From: [Phialemoniopsis] sp. UDSM-2020
Taxonomy: Eukaryota > Ascomycota > Sordariomycetes > Thyridiales > Thyridiaceae
Direction of reading: 5' to 3'
Assembly: GCA_018873225.1 (NCBI GenBank)
Contig: JAEILZ010000003.1
Location: 3,038,001-3,102,000 of the forward strand
DNA: 64,000 nt
Part shown: positions 1 to 13,114 of the stretch, piece by piece
Numbering within the stretch: position 1 is the first letter of the stretch
Layout: each line of letters starts with the position of its first letter
Position numbers and translations under genes: made by a program
The notes under the pieces: model-generated
The model's input: only the letters and a program-made list of their open reading frames with translations
Told to the model about the DNA's origin: nothing
The model's database searches: none

Positions 1-528
1 CAAGAGTGTAGCGGGTGGGCATCAGGTGGTTGTAGTTGACGACCTTGACAAAAGGCTTGACCTTGGATCGCTTCTCTTGCCGGGTCTTGGACATGCGGCG
101 GGTGATCTTGGAAGGGTAGCGCTCGATACCGGCGACCAGAGCGTGGCCGTAGGGGTGTGACTTGTTGCCGCTATCGACGGGCTGGATGATCACGACCTAT
201 GATTTGGGGATTCTTGTCAGCCCTTCATCCTTCACATCAACCATCACAAATGTCCTTCATCGTAACTCCTTCGTCTCCCGAGACAACGCCAGGAAGAGTT
301 CGAATCCTCGTGGGATTGAATGAATCGTAGGAATGCGAGTGTGAATGTTTCGGTTGTAGGTGCGTTCCTCCTCTTGTGCAATTTGTCTCCCTCCTTCCCA
401 TGTCTTCCATGCCCGCTCGACAAGGATCGCTAGAACTTCAAATCGGGGGGGAGATGAGATCTCACCTTCTTTCCGGCATAACGGCCGTGGGTGATGATGG
501 CGACTCTGCCGACCTTGAGGAACTTCAT
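1..528 (-). CDS. RPL27: 60S ribosomal protein eL27, 5' part (3' end beyond window)
   Basis: This is the N-terminal part of the large-subunit ribosomal protein eL27, a structural component of cytosolic 60S ribosomes. Exon 1 is 466..528 and exon 2 is 1..196, continuing off the left edge. The protein begins [20 protein letters not shown] and then reads [19 protein letters not shown] in exon 2, both hallmark eL27 stretches (the KOW-like N-terminal fold). About 86 of roughly 136 expected residues are present. The 269-nt intron has a GTGAGA donor and a CATAG acceptor preceded by CTGAC. Long introns near the start codon are common in fungal ribosomal protein genes. It is transcribed divergently from the NCE101 gene. 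The identification is firm; only the missing 3' end is unknown. Confidence 0.96.
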
Positions 529-978
529 TTTGTCCTGCGTTTCTGGGTGGATTGGCGACTCGTTCGGGGAGGGTTGAAGGTGTCGTCGGTCGGTCTCGAG
601 ATGTACACTTTTTTCCCTTGGAAAATGGAAAGTGTGCGCTAGTTTTTTTTGCCCTATGCGTTAGGTAAGCGAAAAAAGATGAATGGACCAGTGCGACTGG
701 AGAACGGGCAAAGGAAAGGGATGATGGGTCCAGAATTACACGTGACTGGTAGGTAGGTTGGTAGGTGTCTGGGAACTATTCCGCTGGTGGATGGTTTCTC
801 CACTTTTACAAAGTAGCTGCGAATCCTTGCCTCGACCTGCAGAGCCGAAGTCCATGGTCCGACGAGCTCGGTGTCGATTGCGTTCTCAAAGTGCTACATG
901 TACTTCCTCCTTGAATATTTGGTTCTTTGTATCTGTCATTCAATCAACATTTCAACCCGAGAATCTTCCAAAGACGAG
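529..978. promoter_or_regulatory. Divergent intergenic region between eL27 and NCE101
   Basis: This gap of about 450 bp separates two divergently transcribed start codons, so it should carry both promoters. It contains a poly-T stretch just upstream of eL27 and TAGGT repeats around 748-763. I see no recognisable named operator. The promoter role is inferred from gene orientation only. Confidence 0.4.
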
Positions 979-1241
979 ATGCCCGCCCCTAGCTACATCA
1001 TTTCGAGGGCTGCAGACCCCGTTTTTGCCATCTTCATAGGAGTGGCAGCTGCTGCGACTCGGATCAACCGTGAAGAGAAGGAGAACGGCAGAAGCACCGC
1101 AGAAACCATTGCTGCCGCGAAACGGTATGTCTTTGTCTTGTTCTATCCTCGCCTTACCCCATATCACCTGCAGTAGGTCTTTGATGACTGACATTCAACA
1201 ATAGTCGCATTTTCGGTCTTTCAAATAAAACAGCAGCTTGA
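979..1241 (+). CDS. NCE101: NCE101-family small membrane protein
   Basis: This is a 60-residue protein from two exons, 979..1124 and 1205..1241, with a phase-2 GTATGT intron. It starts MPAPSYIISRAADPVFAIFI and has a hydrophobic segment at about residues 14-28, followed by the conserved AATRINREEKE block and an ETIAAAKRR segment. This is the family of yeast Nce101, named for involvement in a non-classical export pathway; its molecular function is poorly known. The length matches the family, which is usually about 50-65 residues. It is a small gene split by an intron and easy to miss. It converges on the TTC36-like gene with only about 170 bp between stop codons. Confidence 0.88.
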
Positions 1242-1410
1242 GCTCCGACTACAGCCGCTGATCTCAATTGCTTGCGACAGTAAAGTTCACGACTACTTCT
1301 GCTCGAAATGGCTCATATACACATTATTTTCATTGCAACAATTCTGTGTGCCGATTGTTGCAGCTGGATTCTACCCAATATTCCGGCAGTTTTTCTCTAA
1401 ATCATCTTAA

Positions 1411-2202
1411 TCACGACTGGATCTCGCCATACTCCTTCCGCATCATCTCCTGGACCATCTGCCCACACAACTTCGCCGTCGGGTTGGTGCTGACGGCAAG
1501 ACTCTTGGCAATCTCGTTTCCAAACCTTCCGCCCGACGCGAAATCTCGCGATGCAGCTTCCTCGAACTGAAGCAACGACCATTGGCCTTCTCGTCTCTGC
1601 GAATCGACGCGAGACGAAGTGGAGTTGATGTACTTGCAGGTTGAATGATAAATGGCTGCCCTTTGTGTATAAAGGAGAGACAAGGTGTTTTTTGCCGTTG
1701 GGGACATGGCAGCGAAGGGGCTTCTGGGCGAGAGCAACGTGATGGCTTTGTCCAGATCCGCCAATGCTGTCTCGGCAGCTTCAGTTCTCTCTTCAGGGCT
1801 CGCATTCGCAATAAGTGCCTGTGGTAGTGTCGGTGCGCTGCTCACTAGCATATTGTCGCCGTACAGTCTCCTGATAGCCTGCGCTCGGTTGTTCCGTGCG
1901 CTGGCGTAGTCTGGATGTTCTGCAATCAAGTCTCCGAGTTTCTCAACGCATGACTTGTACGGGTCGACATAGGCGGACGGGTCGGAAGATTGAAGTTTTG
2001 CGAGCTCGGTCTCCAAGTTCTTCATGACGAGGATGATCTCGCGCTCCTTCTGCGACACACGTTCGTACAGAGCCTGGTCTGTGATGTGCGGATCCTTTGG
2101 CAGGGATGAGTCTGCCAGGACCCCAAGTGCCGGGTTCGCCTCTGGGTCTTTGATCTTCTCGAGAACATTAAAGTCCCGTACGGTCAATGAATCGGGCGTC
2201 AT
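1411..2202 (-). CDS. TTC36-like tetratricopeptide repeat protein
   Basis: A single-exon gene of 263 residues. The open frame extends further 5' only to a GTG, so the ATG at 2202 (MTPDSLTVRDFNVLEKIKDP) is chosen. A TPR helix pair (YASARNNRAQAIRRLYGD) lies near residues 98-116. It is followed by a second repeat with DLDKAITLLS and TQRAAIYH, and then an FEEAASRDFASGG segment. The C-terminal block (NPTAKLCGQMVQEMMRKEYG) matches the NPYAALCNRMLADM-type ending of animal TTC36. TTC36 proteins are small TPR adaptors; the animal protein has been linked to Hsp70 binding and tyrosine catabolism. The adjacent HPPD gene is a tyrosine-catabolic enzyme, an intriguing neighbour, but the function here is not shown by sequence. 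Confidence 0.85.
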   Translation of the reverse strand: MTPDSLTVRDFNVLEKIKDPEANPALGVLADSSLPKDPHITDQALYERVSQKEREIILVMKNLETELAKLQSSDPSAYVDPYKSCVEKLGDLIAEHPDYASARNNRAQAIRRLYGDNMLVSSAPTLPQALIANASPEERTEAAETALADLDKAITLLSPRSPFAAMSPTAKNTLSLLYTQRAAIYHSTCKYINSTSSRVDSQRREGQWSLLQFEEAASRDFASGGRFGNEIAKSLAVSTNPTAKLCGQMVQEMMRKEYGEIQS

Positions 2203-2250
2203 GTCGAAATTTACGATGCTGTTCGGGCTAAATACGGTGTCGCAAACCAC

Positions 2251-4283
<2,033 letters not shown>

Positions 4284-4788
4284 AAACGGTTCAGAGCTGA
4301 TATCACTGGTGAAAGGACTTCCTTCTCTCCATTTTATTCGAAATATTATTTTAGTGATGATTTATGACATCGAGATTGGGATATGCATTTGACACCATCT
4401 TGATTAATCCCTACCTAAGTAGCACGCAGAAGCGTTTACAATACAAGAAACCAAACACACAACATCCATGCTAAGCCAACGTATGAGTCCCTTTTCAGGA
4501 TGACAATCACCGAAGCTACATATATGCTGTAAGCAAGGCCCCCAGTGGTACACATATGTCTACGTGTAAAATTCAATATTTCTCAATCCCGTAGTATTCC
4601 CCGAATATGCTACCAAAGTATTCAATGCTCCAAGGTTCACCACCTTGTGCGAGCCCGTCCCCAGCGCCATGCAATGTTAAGTAAGACTGCCGTTCTAATT
4701 CCCCTAATCGTTTAAAGTCACCTGTGACTGTTGGCCATGTTTCACCTCCACCATCCTGCTAATGGATGTGTAGGCTCGGGGAAAGCTA
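4284..4788. other. Convergent intergenic region HPPD / SSL1
   Basis: About 0.5 kb between two convergent stop codons, moderately AT-rich and presumably holding both 3' UTRs. I see no coding potential, repeat or RNA gene. Confidence 0.5.
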
Positions 4789-6359
4789 TCATGTGTCAAC
4801 AACCATATCCCCGTTCAATTGTGTGTTTCCGTTCGCAGCACCATCCACATCCATGTGATCAGCCACACCCTGTGCAGCCCTCGTATCGCTCTGACAGCCC
4901 GGGCAATTATGGACCACTTCATGTGCGTAGACGTCACAGTCTATACAGAAGTGGTTGCCACAGACCTGGCACGCATACCGGCCACTCTCACTGACACCCT
5001 TCGAAGGTGGTGCCACTGGCGCCTGATCCTCGGTCTCCTTTCCCCCGATAACCACATCCCTCCCCTTTCCCTTGTTCTTCGCGGACCCGGAGGACGGTGC
5101 CGCGCCGCCCCTGCCTCTCCGTTCTGGGAACGGTGACAGACATGCAAAGCAAGCCTTGCTACGCGCCCTCGACCATGGGACCTCGACCCAGTTCCGCAGG
5201 GGGAATAAATGGTGATATGACCGCGCAAGATGCGTCGATAGAATGAGAGTTAGCCCGCAAGCCGGGCACTCAGCCGGCAAGCGGCAGACCTTGGTACGGC
5301 AGCGCGTGCAGGCATACCCTTCTCGGAAGGGTTTATTGTGGCAGGCACAAACGCTAGTGCCTTTGGGGTCGATTGAACGAGACGGGAAACCCATCATCAG
5401 TAGTGAAGCGTTATTCATTTCGCGGGTGCGTGTGACTGGCGGCGTAGTGACGTTGAGCATGAGCTCGCGGCAGTGGGCGTCGTGCTTTGCTACGGCATAG
5501 CAAGTCTCGTCGCCCGCGTTGGTCTTGGAGCATATCTCGGAGCAAATGGCAACTTGAGCTGCAAGTCCCACTATGGAAACACGTATGCGATCGGTTATCA
5601 GTGAGGCAATAGTATCGTGGATGTCGCCTGGATCGGATGAGAGGAGGGCGCCATATATAACTAGGACTTCTCGAGTGCCGTGGGAGGGGGCATGGCTGTA
5701 TCATTGTAAGCATGTAGTTAGAAAGGCGGCCCCATCAGGTTGGTGTTGCAGCCGCTTGTCTTAGGAGATTCTTACAATAGCGCACCGCGGCACATCTCGA
5801 GTGCATTTTGCAAACTCGGGTTGCCCTGTGGCTCGAAGTCCTCCCACTGCCTCAGCTTGTCGATATGTTCTGCCGGATTGCCGCTCATGTCCGATATCCT
5901 GACCGCGACACCTTCCTTCATTCCCACAATACCCAGCTGTGATATGGGGTTCTGCTCGAAGTATTCGCGAACAAACTCTATGGAGTAGTTCATGACGACC
6001 CTGTACATGTTGGGAAGGTAGTCCTTGGCCGCCATAGCGAAGCTCATGTCGAGCACTAGCAGTAGATGCCGTATTATGCCACGCTGCAGTGGTGTTGTGT
6101 CTCGAAGCAGACGTCGCCTTTTCTCGGCCTCGATGAAGTCCGTTACTGTTAGGCGACCATCCTCGCCCTCGCCCACCTGCTCCCACGAGCGTTTGACAGT
6201 CTCCCAAGCCGCCTCTTCTCTCCTATTTTGTCTTCGTCGGCCATCTCGCCCTCGTCTTGAGCCTTGTGCACCGTCTTCGCCGCCTCCGCGTGTCACCTGG
6301 TGGTCTCCATAGTCGTCGGAGAGGTCGTCTGCTACGAATTCACCATCTGAGTCGGCCAT
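4789..6359 (-). CDS. SSL1: TFIIH core subunit Ssl1 (p44)
   Basis: Two exons, 5776..6359 and 4789..5695, give 496 residues with a phase-2 junction (TT|C). Ssl1/p44 is a core TFIIH subunit that stimulates the XPD/Rad3 helicase in transcription initiation and nucleotide excision repair. After an acidic and basic N-terminus comes the Ssl1-type von Willebrand A-like domain (RGIIRHLLLVLDMSFAMAAK onwards). The frame continues with YGALLSSDPGDIHDTIASL and AHCRELM. A CxC/CxxC segment (CACHNKPF, YACTRCRTKVC, PAECPACG) precedes the C-terminal C4-type zinc region. In that region Cys437, 440, 445, 448, 459 and 462 are visible (ACQVCGNHFCIDC, NCPGCQ). A basic/acidic low-complexity insert separates the zinc modules. 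The length is slightly above the yeast protein. Confidence 0.95.
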
Positions 6360-7128
6360 GGCAGGAGGCCCTGAAGAAACAAAGGAAATTCCCCACTTCT
6401 GTACTGTATGATCGCAGGAAAGTACTGGTATGGATACGGGTTGGCGATTGGCTCTTCAAGCCCTTGAGGAAGTGCGTGAGGCAGAATGTGCAGCAGTGGG
6501 AAAGTTGTGAGAAAAAGGTGATGATCGATGATGATGCACAAGGCTGTTTGGAGACCCTGGTGCGGTAGTAGCCTCGCGCAGGCTAGGCAGCTTAAGCTCC
6601 AGCCAATCGCTACACAGCAATTTCCACTTTGCACGTATGGACATCGTCAGATAACGAAACTGGCAAGACCACAATTCACATCAACACATTGCGATATTGC
6701 ACAGAAGCTCTCATTGTTTCATAAGGATTGTAAGTTTTTATCTATCAAAAAGGACGGCTCAGCTCATGTGCGTTAGTCGTCAAGACGGGGTATACTAGAA
6801 GTCATGCTCTTCGACACATCACACACCAAGCTGCTCACACTCAACACACTCTCCTTTCCCTCCCCCTTCACCCCCATTACGTCTTCAACTTGGCCTTCAC
6901 CTCAAAAAAGGTCAAGTTTAGCTCAGAAGCCACAACCGCCCCTGTACAAGGCCCAACCTCCTCCGCTGATCCATCGCTGTCGCTACAACGTAAAATTAAA
7001 CATAAAGTGGGATATATCAATCGATTCTTGCCGCAATGCCGTGGGCCATGTCGAATCCAAAAGGAGCGTAAGAAAAACCCGAACCGTAAACTCCGACTCC
7101 GGTAATCAAGAAATATGCACATCCGTAA
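6360..7128. other. SSL1 upstream region and CHS7-like 3' flank
   Basis: About 0.77 kb holding the SSL1 promoter side and the 3' flank of the Chs7-like gene. I found no convincing gene; the short frames here lack homology-like features. Confidence 0.4.
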
Positions 7129-8335
7129 CTAGGGGTATGTTCCTGAGACAGGCATCGGCCAGTCATCCTCAGTAATGCTGGACCAGAATACCCAGACCAT
7201 GACCACAGAGAGCAGAGTGAAGAGCGTCTCGAACAGGGCGCCGTCGATCTTGCCCGACGTGCCTTCGCAGATGTGCCGGCTGACGACGTAGTTGAATATT
7301 TGCCCAATGGCGAACAGGAGGCCGGCGGCGGTCAAATAAATCATTGGCCGGAATTCGCCCAGAACGCGGAGCACGAGGACAGCTTCGAGAACGTAGAACG
7401 CCACAAGGAAGATGAGCGGAACGAGCTGATAAAGAACGTAGAGCGCAATGTGGCGGTTGGTGCCATCAGGAGGGCCATCCAGCGAGTCGTCCCAGTATCC
7501 TGTCCAGTGTAGTCCGGTATCGAGGGCGATGTAGCCCGTTCCGATTAGCAGAGCGGCTGCTGAGCCGACCATCAACGCTAAAGACAGGGGCGTTCCATCG
7601 TCAATGACTTGGTAGCCGACGACAGCATTGAGCATTAGGATCCAAGTGGTTGCAATTATGAAGCCGATGTGGATGGCAGAGAATGCCTAGGCATATTTTA
7701 GTGAACCGCGAATCGAGATATGTGTTGGGCTTCTGGGTACTCACCAGCCTGACTTTGCCGTTTAATGGGAATTCTCCCACAGAGAAGATCTCACAGATAG
7801 AGATGATCAGGTATCCGGCTAGGAACAATTGCATCTCTCTGCAATGTGTGTCAGTCTCATTCAAGTCGAGAAAATCAGCAAGAAAGAGCTCTTACCTCCG
7901 CCCAACAGCAGCCTTTTTGCGCTCAGACCGCCATAGCAAGTAAAGAGATGTCAAGATCGCGAGTGCGCAAAGTAATATAGAGCCTAGCAGATGTCAGTGG
8001 AACAGTCTTCGTAGAACGCTTGGCCAGCGCCGTCCCCGGGTTTCATCAGGTTCGTACCCAGGTTGCCCAGATGTCTATCACCACTCAGCGGTATGCCTGT
8101 CAGCTCACAGCCCCCCCAAGGCCCAGTCTGATTATAATTTGGCGAAAGAACCTGGAGTCATTAGTATCGGTAAGATTGTGAGGGAAGAACGAGGCTGTCC
8201 CAGCTTACATTGCAGACTGGTAGCGTGGATCCCCAACAGAAGTTCTGGCGCGAAAGATGTCAGTAAAGTGCCATGTGTTGAGACCATGTGGGGGGCTGAA
8301 CATACGTCGAAATCCCCAAACGTGGTTTTCCCCAT
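7129..8335 (-). CDS. CHS7: Chs7-like chitin synthase export chaperone
   Basis: Six exons: 8306..8335, 8209..8244, 8058..8151, 7896..7983, 7745..7838 and 7129..7686. All junctions are in frame and encode 299 residues. Chs7 is an ER multi-pass chaperone needed for export of a chitin synthase (Chs3 in yeast). The N-terminus MGKTTFGDFD and the Cys-containing PVCN segment match the family's short luminal start. About seven hydrophobic helices follow, including SILLCALAILTSLYLLW and GFIIATTWILMLNAVVGYQ. The C-terminal WSSITEDDW block resembles the conserved SITxED ending of Chs7. The exons are very short (30 and 36 nt at the 5' end). Filamentous fungi often have a Chs7 and a Chs7-like paralog, and I cannot tell which this is. 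Confidence 0.88.
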
Positions 8336-11300
8336 CGCAGATGAAACGGCTCACAATGAGCGCGTGGCTTCGGATGGGTGTCGTTCACTCAATCGGACTG
8401 TTTCGAACCGATGAGGTAGGTAATGGGCAACGGGAACAGACCCTCGGCACGTCGTCGTCGGGTTTTCGACAACAGAGTGGGTTGGGTGAGGCGAAAGCGG
8501 TCGAAACAGCGATTGCTCGAACGTCGCGATAATCGTGCCACGGGTGCAGCTAGTGTTTCTCTCGATTGAGATCGGCCAGTCGCCTCGAAACCGGGCTCGT
8601 CCCTCTCAATTCGCTCCTCTTTGAATATGTCGTCTTTTGACGCTTTGTAGACGTCCTTGTCTTACAACAGGTTCGGCTTCGTGGCAGCTGGAATAGGGCG
8701 TGTGGTGTGTTTTTTGGTGATTGTAGGAAGAAGAGTTGCGGGAGAAGCTTCGTAGCAAGAAACCAAGGCAGGCGCAGACCCGCTCTGGGAAAACGGCAAA
8801 AGCAGCAGGGTCTCCGCAATTTAAAATGAGACCTATGGCAGGGAGGGAGGCGCCGTCCGTTGCCCTCCAACGTGCTGGCTCCCTTGCTTGGTGCGCTTGG
8901 CTCCTGTGGCTCCAGAGGAACACGACCTGCTAAGTTTTAGTGTGGCGGGACAGGGGGGCCACTTGAGGCCAGCACCAGTGCGTCCTTGCCCCGAGGTGAC
9001 CTGTAGGGGTGCCCTGGGATCCTGGTCGGGCCCCACAGCCTTCTGACCTGGCGATTGGCTGTGCTGTAAATGACGATGATGGCTGGTCCGGGCTCGATCA
9101 ATGGAATCCAAGATGGGGTTACAAAGCCCCCGGGCGAACAGAGGTGGCTAGGAAGGACAAAAGCCCACTACGAAGCACGGAGCACACTTTCTACTTCGTA
9201 ACGTTCTATTTTCTCGTGCCCCGTCGGCTTGAGGAACAGTGGCTGGGTCATTGAAGGGATCCTAAACGGCGGGCGCTATAATCAAGCCCTCTATACAAGG
9301 GGACGCCATTGCCATGGCTACGGGTGGGGGGATGATGAGAGAGAGAAAAGCGAAAAGAGGCTGGGAGACTAGATCGTCAACGATTGAAACGATTGATCTT
9401 GTTAATACGTAGAGGCAGGTAGTTCGTGCGACGGGCAGCAGCAGCCATGGCAGATTAGGTCAATCATTCTGAGGGTAATGCCACCGAGGTCCAAGTCCTT
9501 GCAATATGTGGGTAATTTTGCGATCTTTATGCACGATGAGCTGGAGCGATGCCCGGGACATGGGAAGTCGGCTTCGTTTCGCCTGGGCACCAGCTCACCT
9601 CAACCACCTCAACACACTTCTGGCTGTCTGGCATGTGCGGCTTTCCTTGATCACCCCCGGATCCTCGACACGCAATGCGATTCTAAGCCCCTGTCGCGCA
9701 GCCAACCATCCTCCGCCAGTCGCTGGGCTCAGACCAACTGTGAACTCGGTAAGTACGCCAGCTTGGCCGCCAGCAGGGCCAGGTTTCCATCTAGACCTAC
9801 GGACGAAGTACCATCCTCGCATGCATTGCTAGCACATAAGGCGACATGCATGCATAGACCACCCACCCTGCTTGCGGATGTCGTTGGGTCCCTCACTCTC
9901 TCCCCACCTGCAAGTATGTAGGTGGCGAGAATCGCGGTAGACAAATCAGCTTCAGAGATCTTGACAATTGACTCTAGAAGCTATCAATGTAGCTCTCTTG
10001 CTCTCCCGGTAATGGGGGCAAGCTTGACGCGGCACACACCGCTCCATGTCTCACTTTCCCGAACGTCGATCTGGTAGCTGTCAAGCTGGTGGCTGGATAC
10101 CTGCTCCTTTCGCAAGGGCCTTCATGTCTCGTCCTCGGTTGTTGCGACCCTAGATGCACTTCTCAAGATAAACTGTAGACCCGGCTGTGGTTTACAAACG
10201 GGTCCTCAATTGTTCTAATCAAGCACTTAGGCAGGCCTACCTTTGTAGGGAGGGAAGGGAGCTAGGCCAAGCGCAATGGCATGTCCCAGATGTGGTTTCA
10301 GAATATATGGTGGACTCCTCTTCTCCGTTACACGCACTAATCGAAGCTGCCATCACTTCTAGAACGAAGCAAGATATCTCCTTAGTCGGATATTCGCTAA
10401 AGGGAAGGATGATCAGCTTTGTAGCTGCTCGTTGGAGTTGCACATGATACTTTACCTAGTAGATTGTGGCTGTGCTGTCGTGTTGTCCAACGAGGCCAGC
10501 TGGACCGACAGGTCGGGTGGCGGTTGTGCCACTCATAGTCTTTTTATAGAAACACACATCAACTCTTGGACTAGCGGTTCCATCTTCGCCACGAAAAGCT
10601 ACCAGTAGATGCAACTTGTAACCTCTGTGTGTAGTGCTTGGCACAAGTTGCTTTGTGAAAGATGAGATCGAAATAGTAGTTGGGATACCCTACCCTTCCG
10701 CAGACGTTTTCGACGGTCCGATCGCGTTTATGCTACCTGGCCGGTGTTTACGCAACCTGCCGTCATCTAAGTGTTGTTTCATACCTATTGAATAAATGAG
10801 CCTTGTTTTAGGACAATTGAATGTCGAATCGATCAGATAAACAAGTAGGAAAAACATTGAACACATGATAAGTATATAGAGCCGGTAAGAGAAATGACAC
10901 ACTTGTTGTGTACTTGACTTTCTAAGCTTGGTTGGTAGGTAGTAGGATAACTCCTGATATCGTACTTCGATTTAATACTGCCATGGAGTCACACATGGAA
11001 AGCGAATTGTCTGGTAATTTGATGACCAAGAAAGGATAGGTAGACTTCGAGATGTCACAGAAGGATCGGGAGCAATGACGGTCTCCGCAAGGACCACACT
11101 TCGTGGACGGCTAGAGCTTCCTCTTCATGGGCGATATCTTCGCAACAAAAGTTGTGGTATTCCCTTGTCATGCGGGCAGCACTGCCTCGAGAGGAGGGGA
11201 TGATTTAGTCAAAGCCGCATCGCAATTCCGTCTTAGGATTGCTCAACTGTTATCCAAGAACTGAGACAGCCGTAGAAGTGCCGGGGGGCTTTAACATGAA

Positions 11301-13060
11301 AGGCGGTCGGGAGTTGTCGGTTTGTTTTGGAGCTGCAATTTTGTTAATTCGACTAAGCTTCTCAATGGTCACAGCCTTTCACCAAGAAAGCGCTCACATT
11401 ATGACCGAATTACTTGAGAAGCCCCTGGGGACAATATGTCTCCTAAGATTCCGGAATTAATCACAAGGAATGCCGGCCACAGACAGGCTCACTCTTATCA
11501 CAGCAGCAATAGGCCAACCTTACGAAGTAGCAACTCGTGACCCTTGCACTCATAAGCTGTAGATCGACCGAACAAGTCACGCTATCCGACCGATTCAGAA
11601 CTTTGATAATGGAGCCTCACCGACTCCGATTTCTGTGGTTCTTCCGACGGGGACGGCCTGGCTAAACCGGGCTTGGCTTGCCGACTTCTTTCTCCTTTCG
11701 CGGGCAATATCCAACGCGGCCATTTTAGTCTCTAAGGTCAAGCACTGAGCGAGAAAGACGCAGCTATGGCAACCTCAAATAATGAATACTGACTGGGCGT
11801 TATTGACACGGCCCGAACGGCTCGTGGCCTGGTTGAAATGTCTTGGGGGAATACCTACCTTACCCCGTGCCTCCCCAGGCTGCCTTGGGATTAGTCTCGT
11901 GAGAGTGGTTCACGAGGAGTCGGGAGTGCATAACGGACATGGGTGGACCCCCACTTGGACGCCCGGCGACCGGCGCCCACCACCACCTTTCACGAGCCAC
12001 GAGCGCCGGCTGTCACTTCATCTGGGGCAGAAAAGGGGAGCCCGTACGTCATAGGCACAACGCTCTCGGGCGGCACACGATGCACCCGCGGGGTGTCACG
12101 GCACCTGCAGGGAGTGCTTTGTGCCTGGCTTCTGGCCTGCCTTGTGAAGGAAGATGGTTGGGGGCTTGGCAGCTCAAGGGTCCTTTTCACCACTCAATTC
12201 CGTCTGACCAAGTGTTTTGACGGTCGGGTAGAGTTCAGATAAAAAAGCTTGAAGAGAACAGCGTGGATTCTACCGACAGCCCGAACGAGGGTCTATCTCT
12301 CGACCATCATTTTTGGCTGTGCCAGTAGGCACCCCTATTAGCTCGCACTGTTTGTCGACCGGTCGATCACCATGAGATTGGCAGTCCCTTGGCCAGTGAT
12401 GCGGGCTGAAAAGGAGTGAAAGGACTGGCTCCAGGCAGTCTCGCAAGTCTCGGCAGGTTTTTGTTGCGCTGTGGATGAGGGTCGGCGGTGGGGATGTGGA
12501 GATGACGGCCTGGGTGGTGCAGCGACCGACGTAGATTTACAGTGGGCTCACAGTGCGCAAAGGGTGGTCAGCACCAAGCAGAGGGCTCAAAGTGCTGCTG
12601 AGGGAGTCAACTTTTGCAGGCGGCAGCCGCTGGAAACGCCAATGCTGGGACGAGTCGGTTGACTAGGTTTTTGGACTTCGCAGTCCTGGGGTGGGATCTA
12701 CTCATCTTCCAAGACAACAAATGCACCTGAGAGGAGCCCAAGTCCGTCCTCGTGCTGCAACATTGCCAACCCGAGTTTAACCAACTTCCATCTCTGTCCC
12801 CTTCCGGCATGCCCATCGGCCCCAAGACCCAACACCGCCCTGGGTAAAGACTCGTTCATGACCGACTATTCGGCTCGTGTCCCTCGCTCTGCATTCCAAG
12901 CTCGATAAATGCTCTCCACCGGCTTCGTCCCCCTCTCCTGCATCCCCTTCCCCCTTCTAGTCATTCATTTGTTGCGGAAGGGCGCTGCTGCTTAACAGCC
13001 CCCATCTCGCCCAAGATTCCTTTCTTAAGCCCGAACCGTCTCCCTTCCAACATCCCTCTC
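8336..13060. other. 4.7-kb gene desert between CHS7-like and MFS genes
   Basis: Read on both strands, this stretch gives only short frames without recognisable domains, Pol III boxes or transposase motifs. The section around 10.7-11.5 kb is visibly more AT-rich than its flanks. Pyrimidine-rich sequence (about 12,880-13,080) precedes the transporter gene and probably belongs to its promoter or 5' UTR. The stretch sits between divergent genes, so it may be a large regulatory region, or may hold a non-coding RNA or decayed repeat. I cannot assign it. Confidence 0.4.
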
Positions 13061-13114
13061 CGCACCCTGCCTGGCCAACACTCACGATCCACCCACGACA
13101 GCCAGTCGGCATCA

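Noticed and set aside
197..265. Possible intronic box C/D snoRNA in eL27 (GATGA-like and CTGA elements on the minus strand)
   Set aside because: The CTGA coincides with the branch point, and no terminal stem or clear C box was found.
280..320. tRNA B-box-like GAGTTCGAATCC in the eL27 intron
   Set aside because: No matching A box, acceptor stem or anticodon arm could be built around it.
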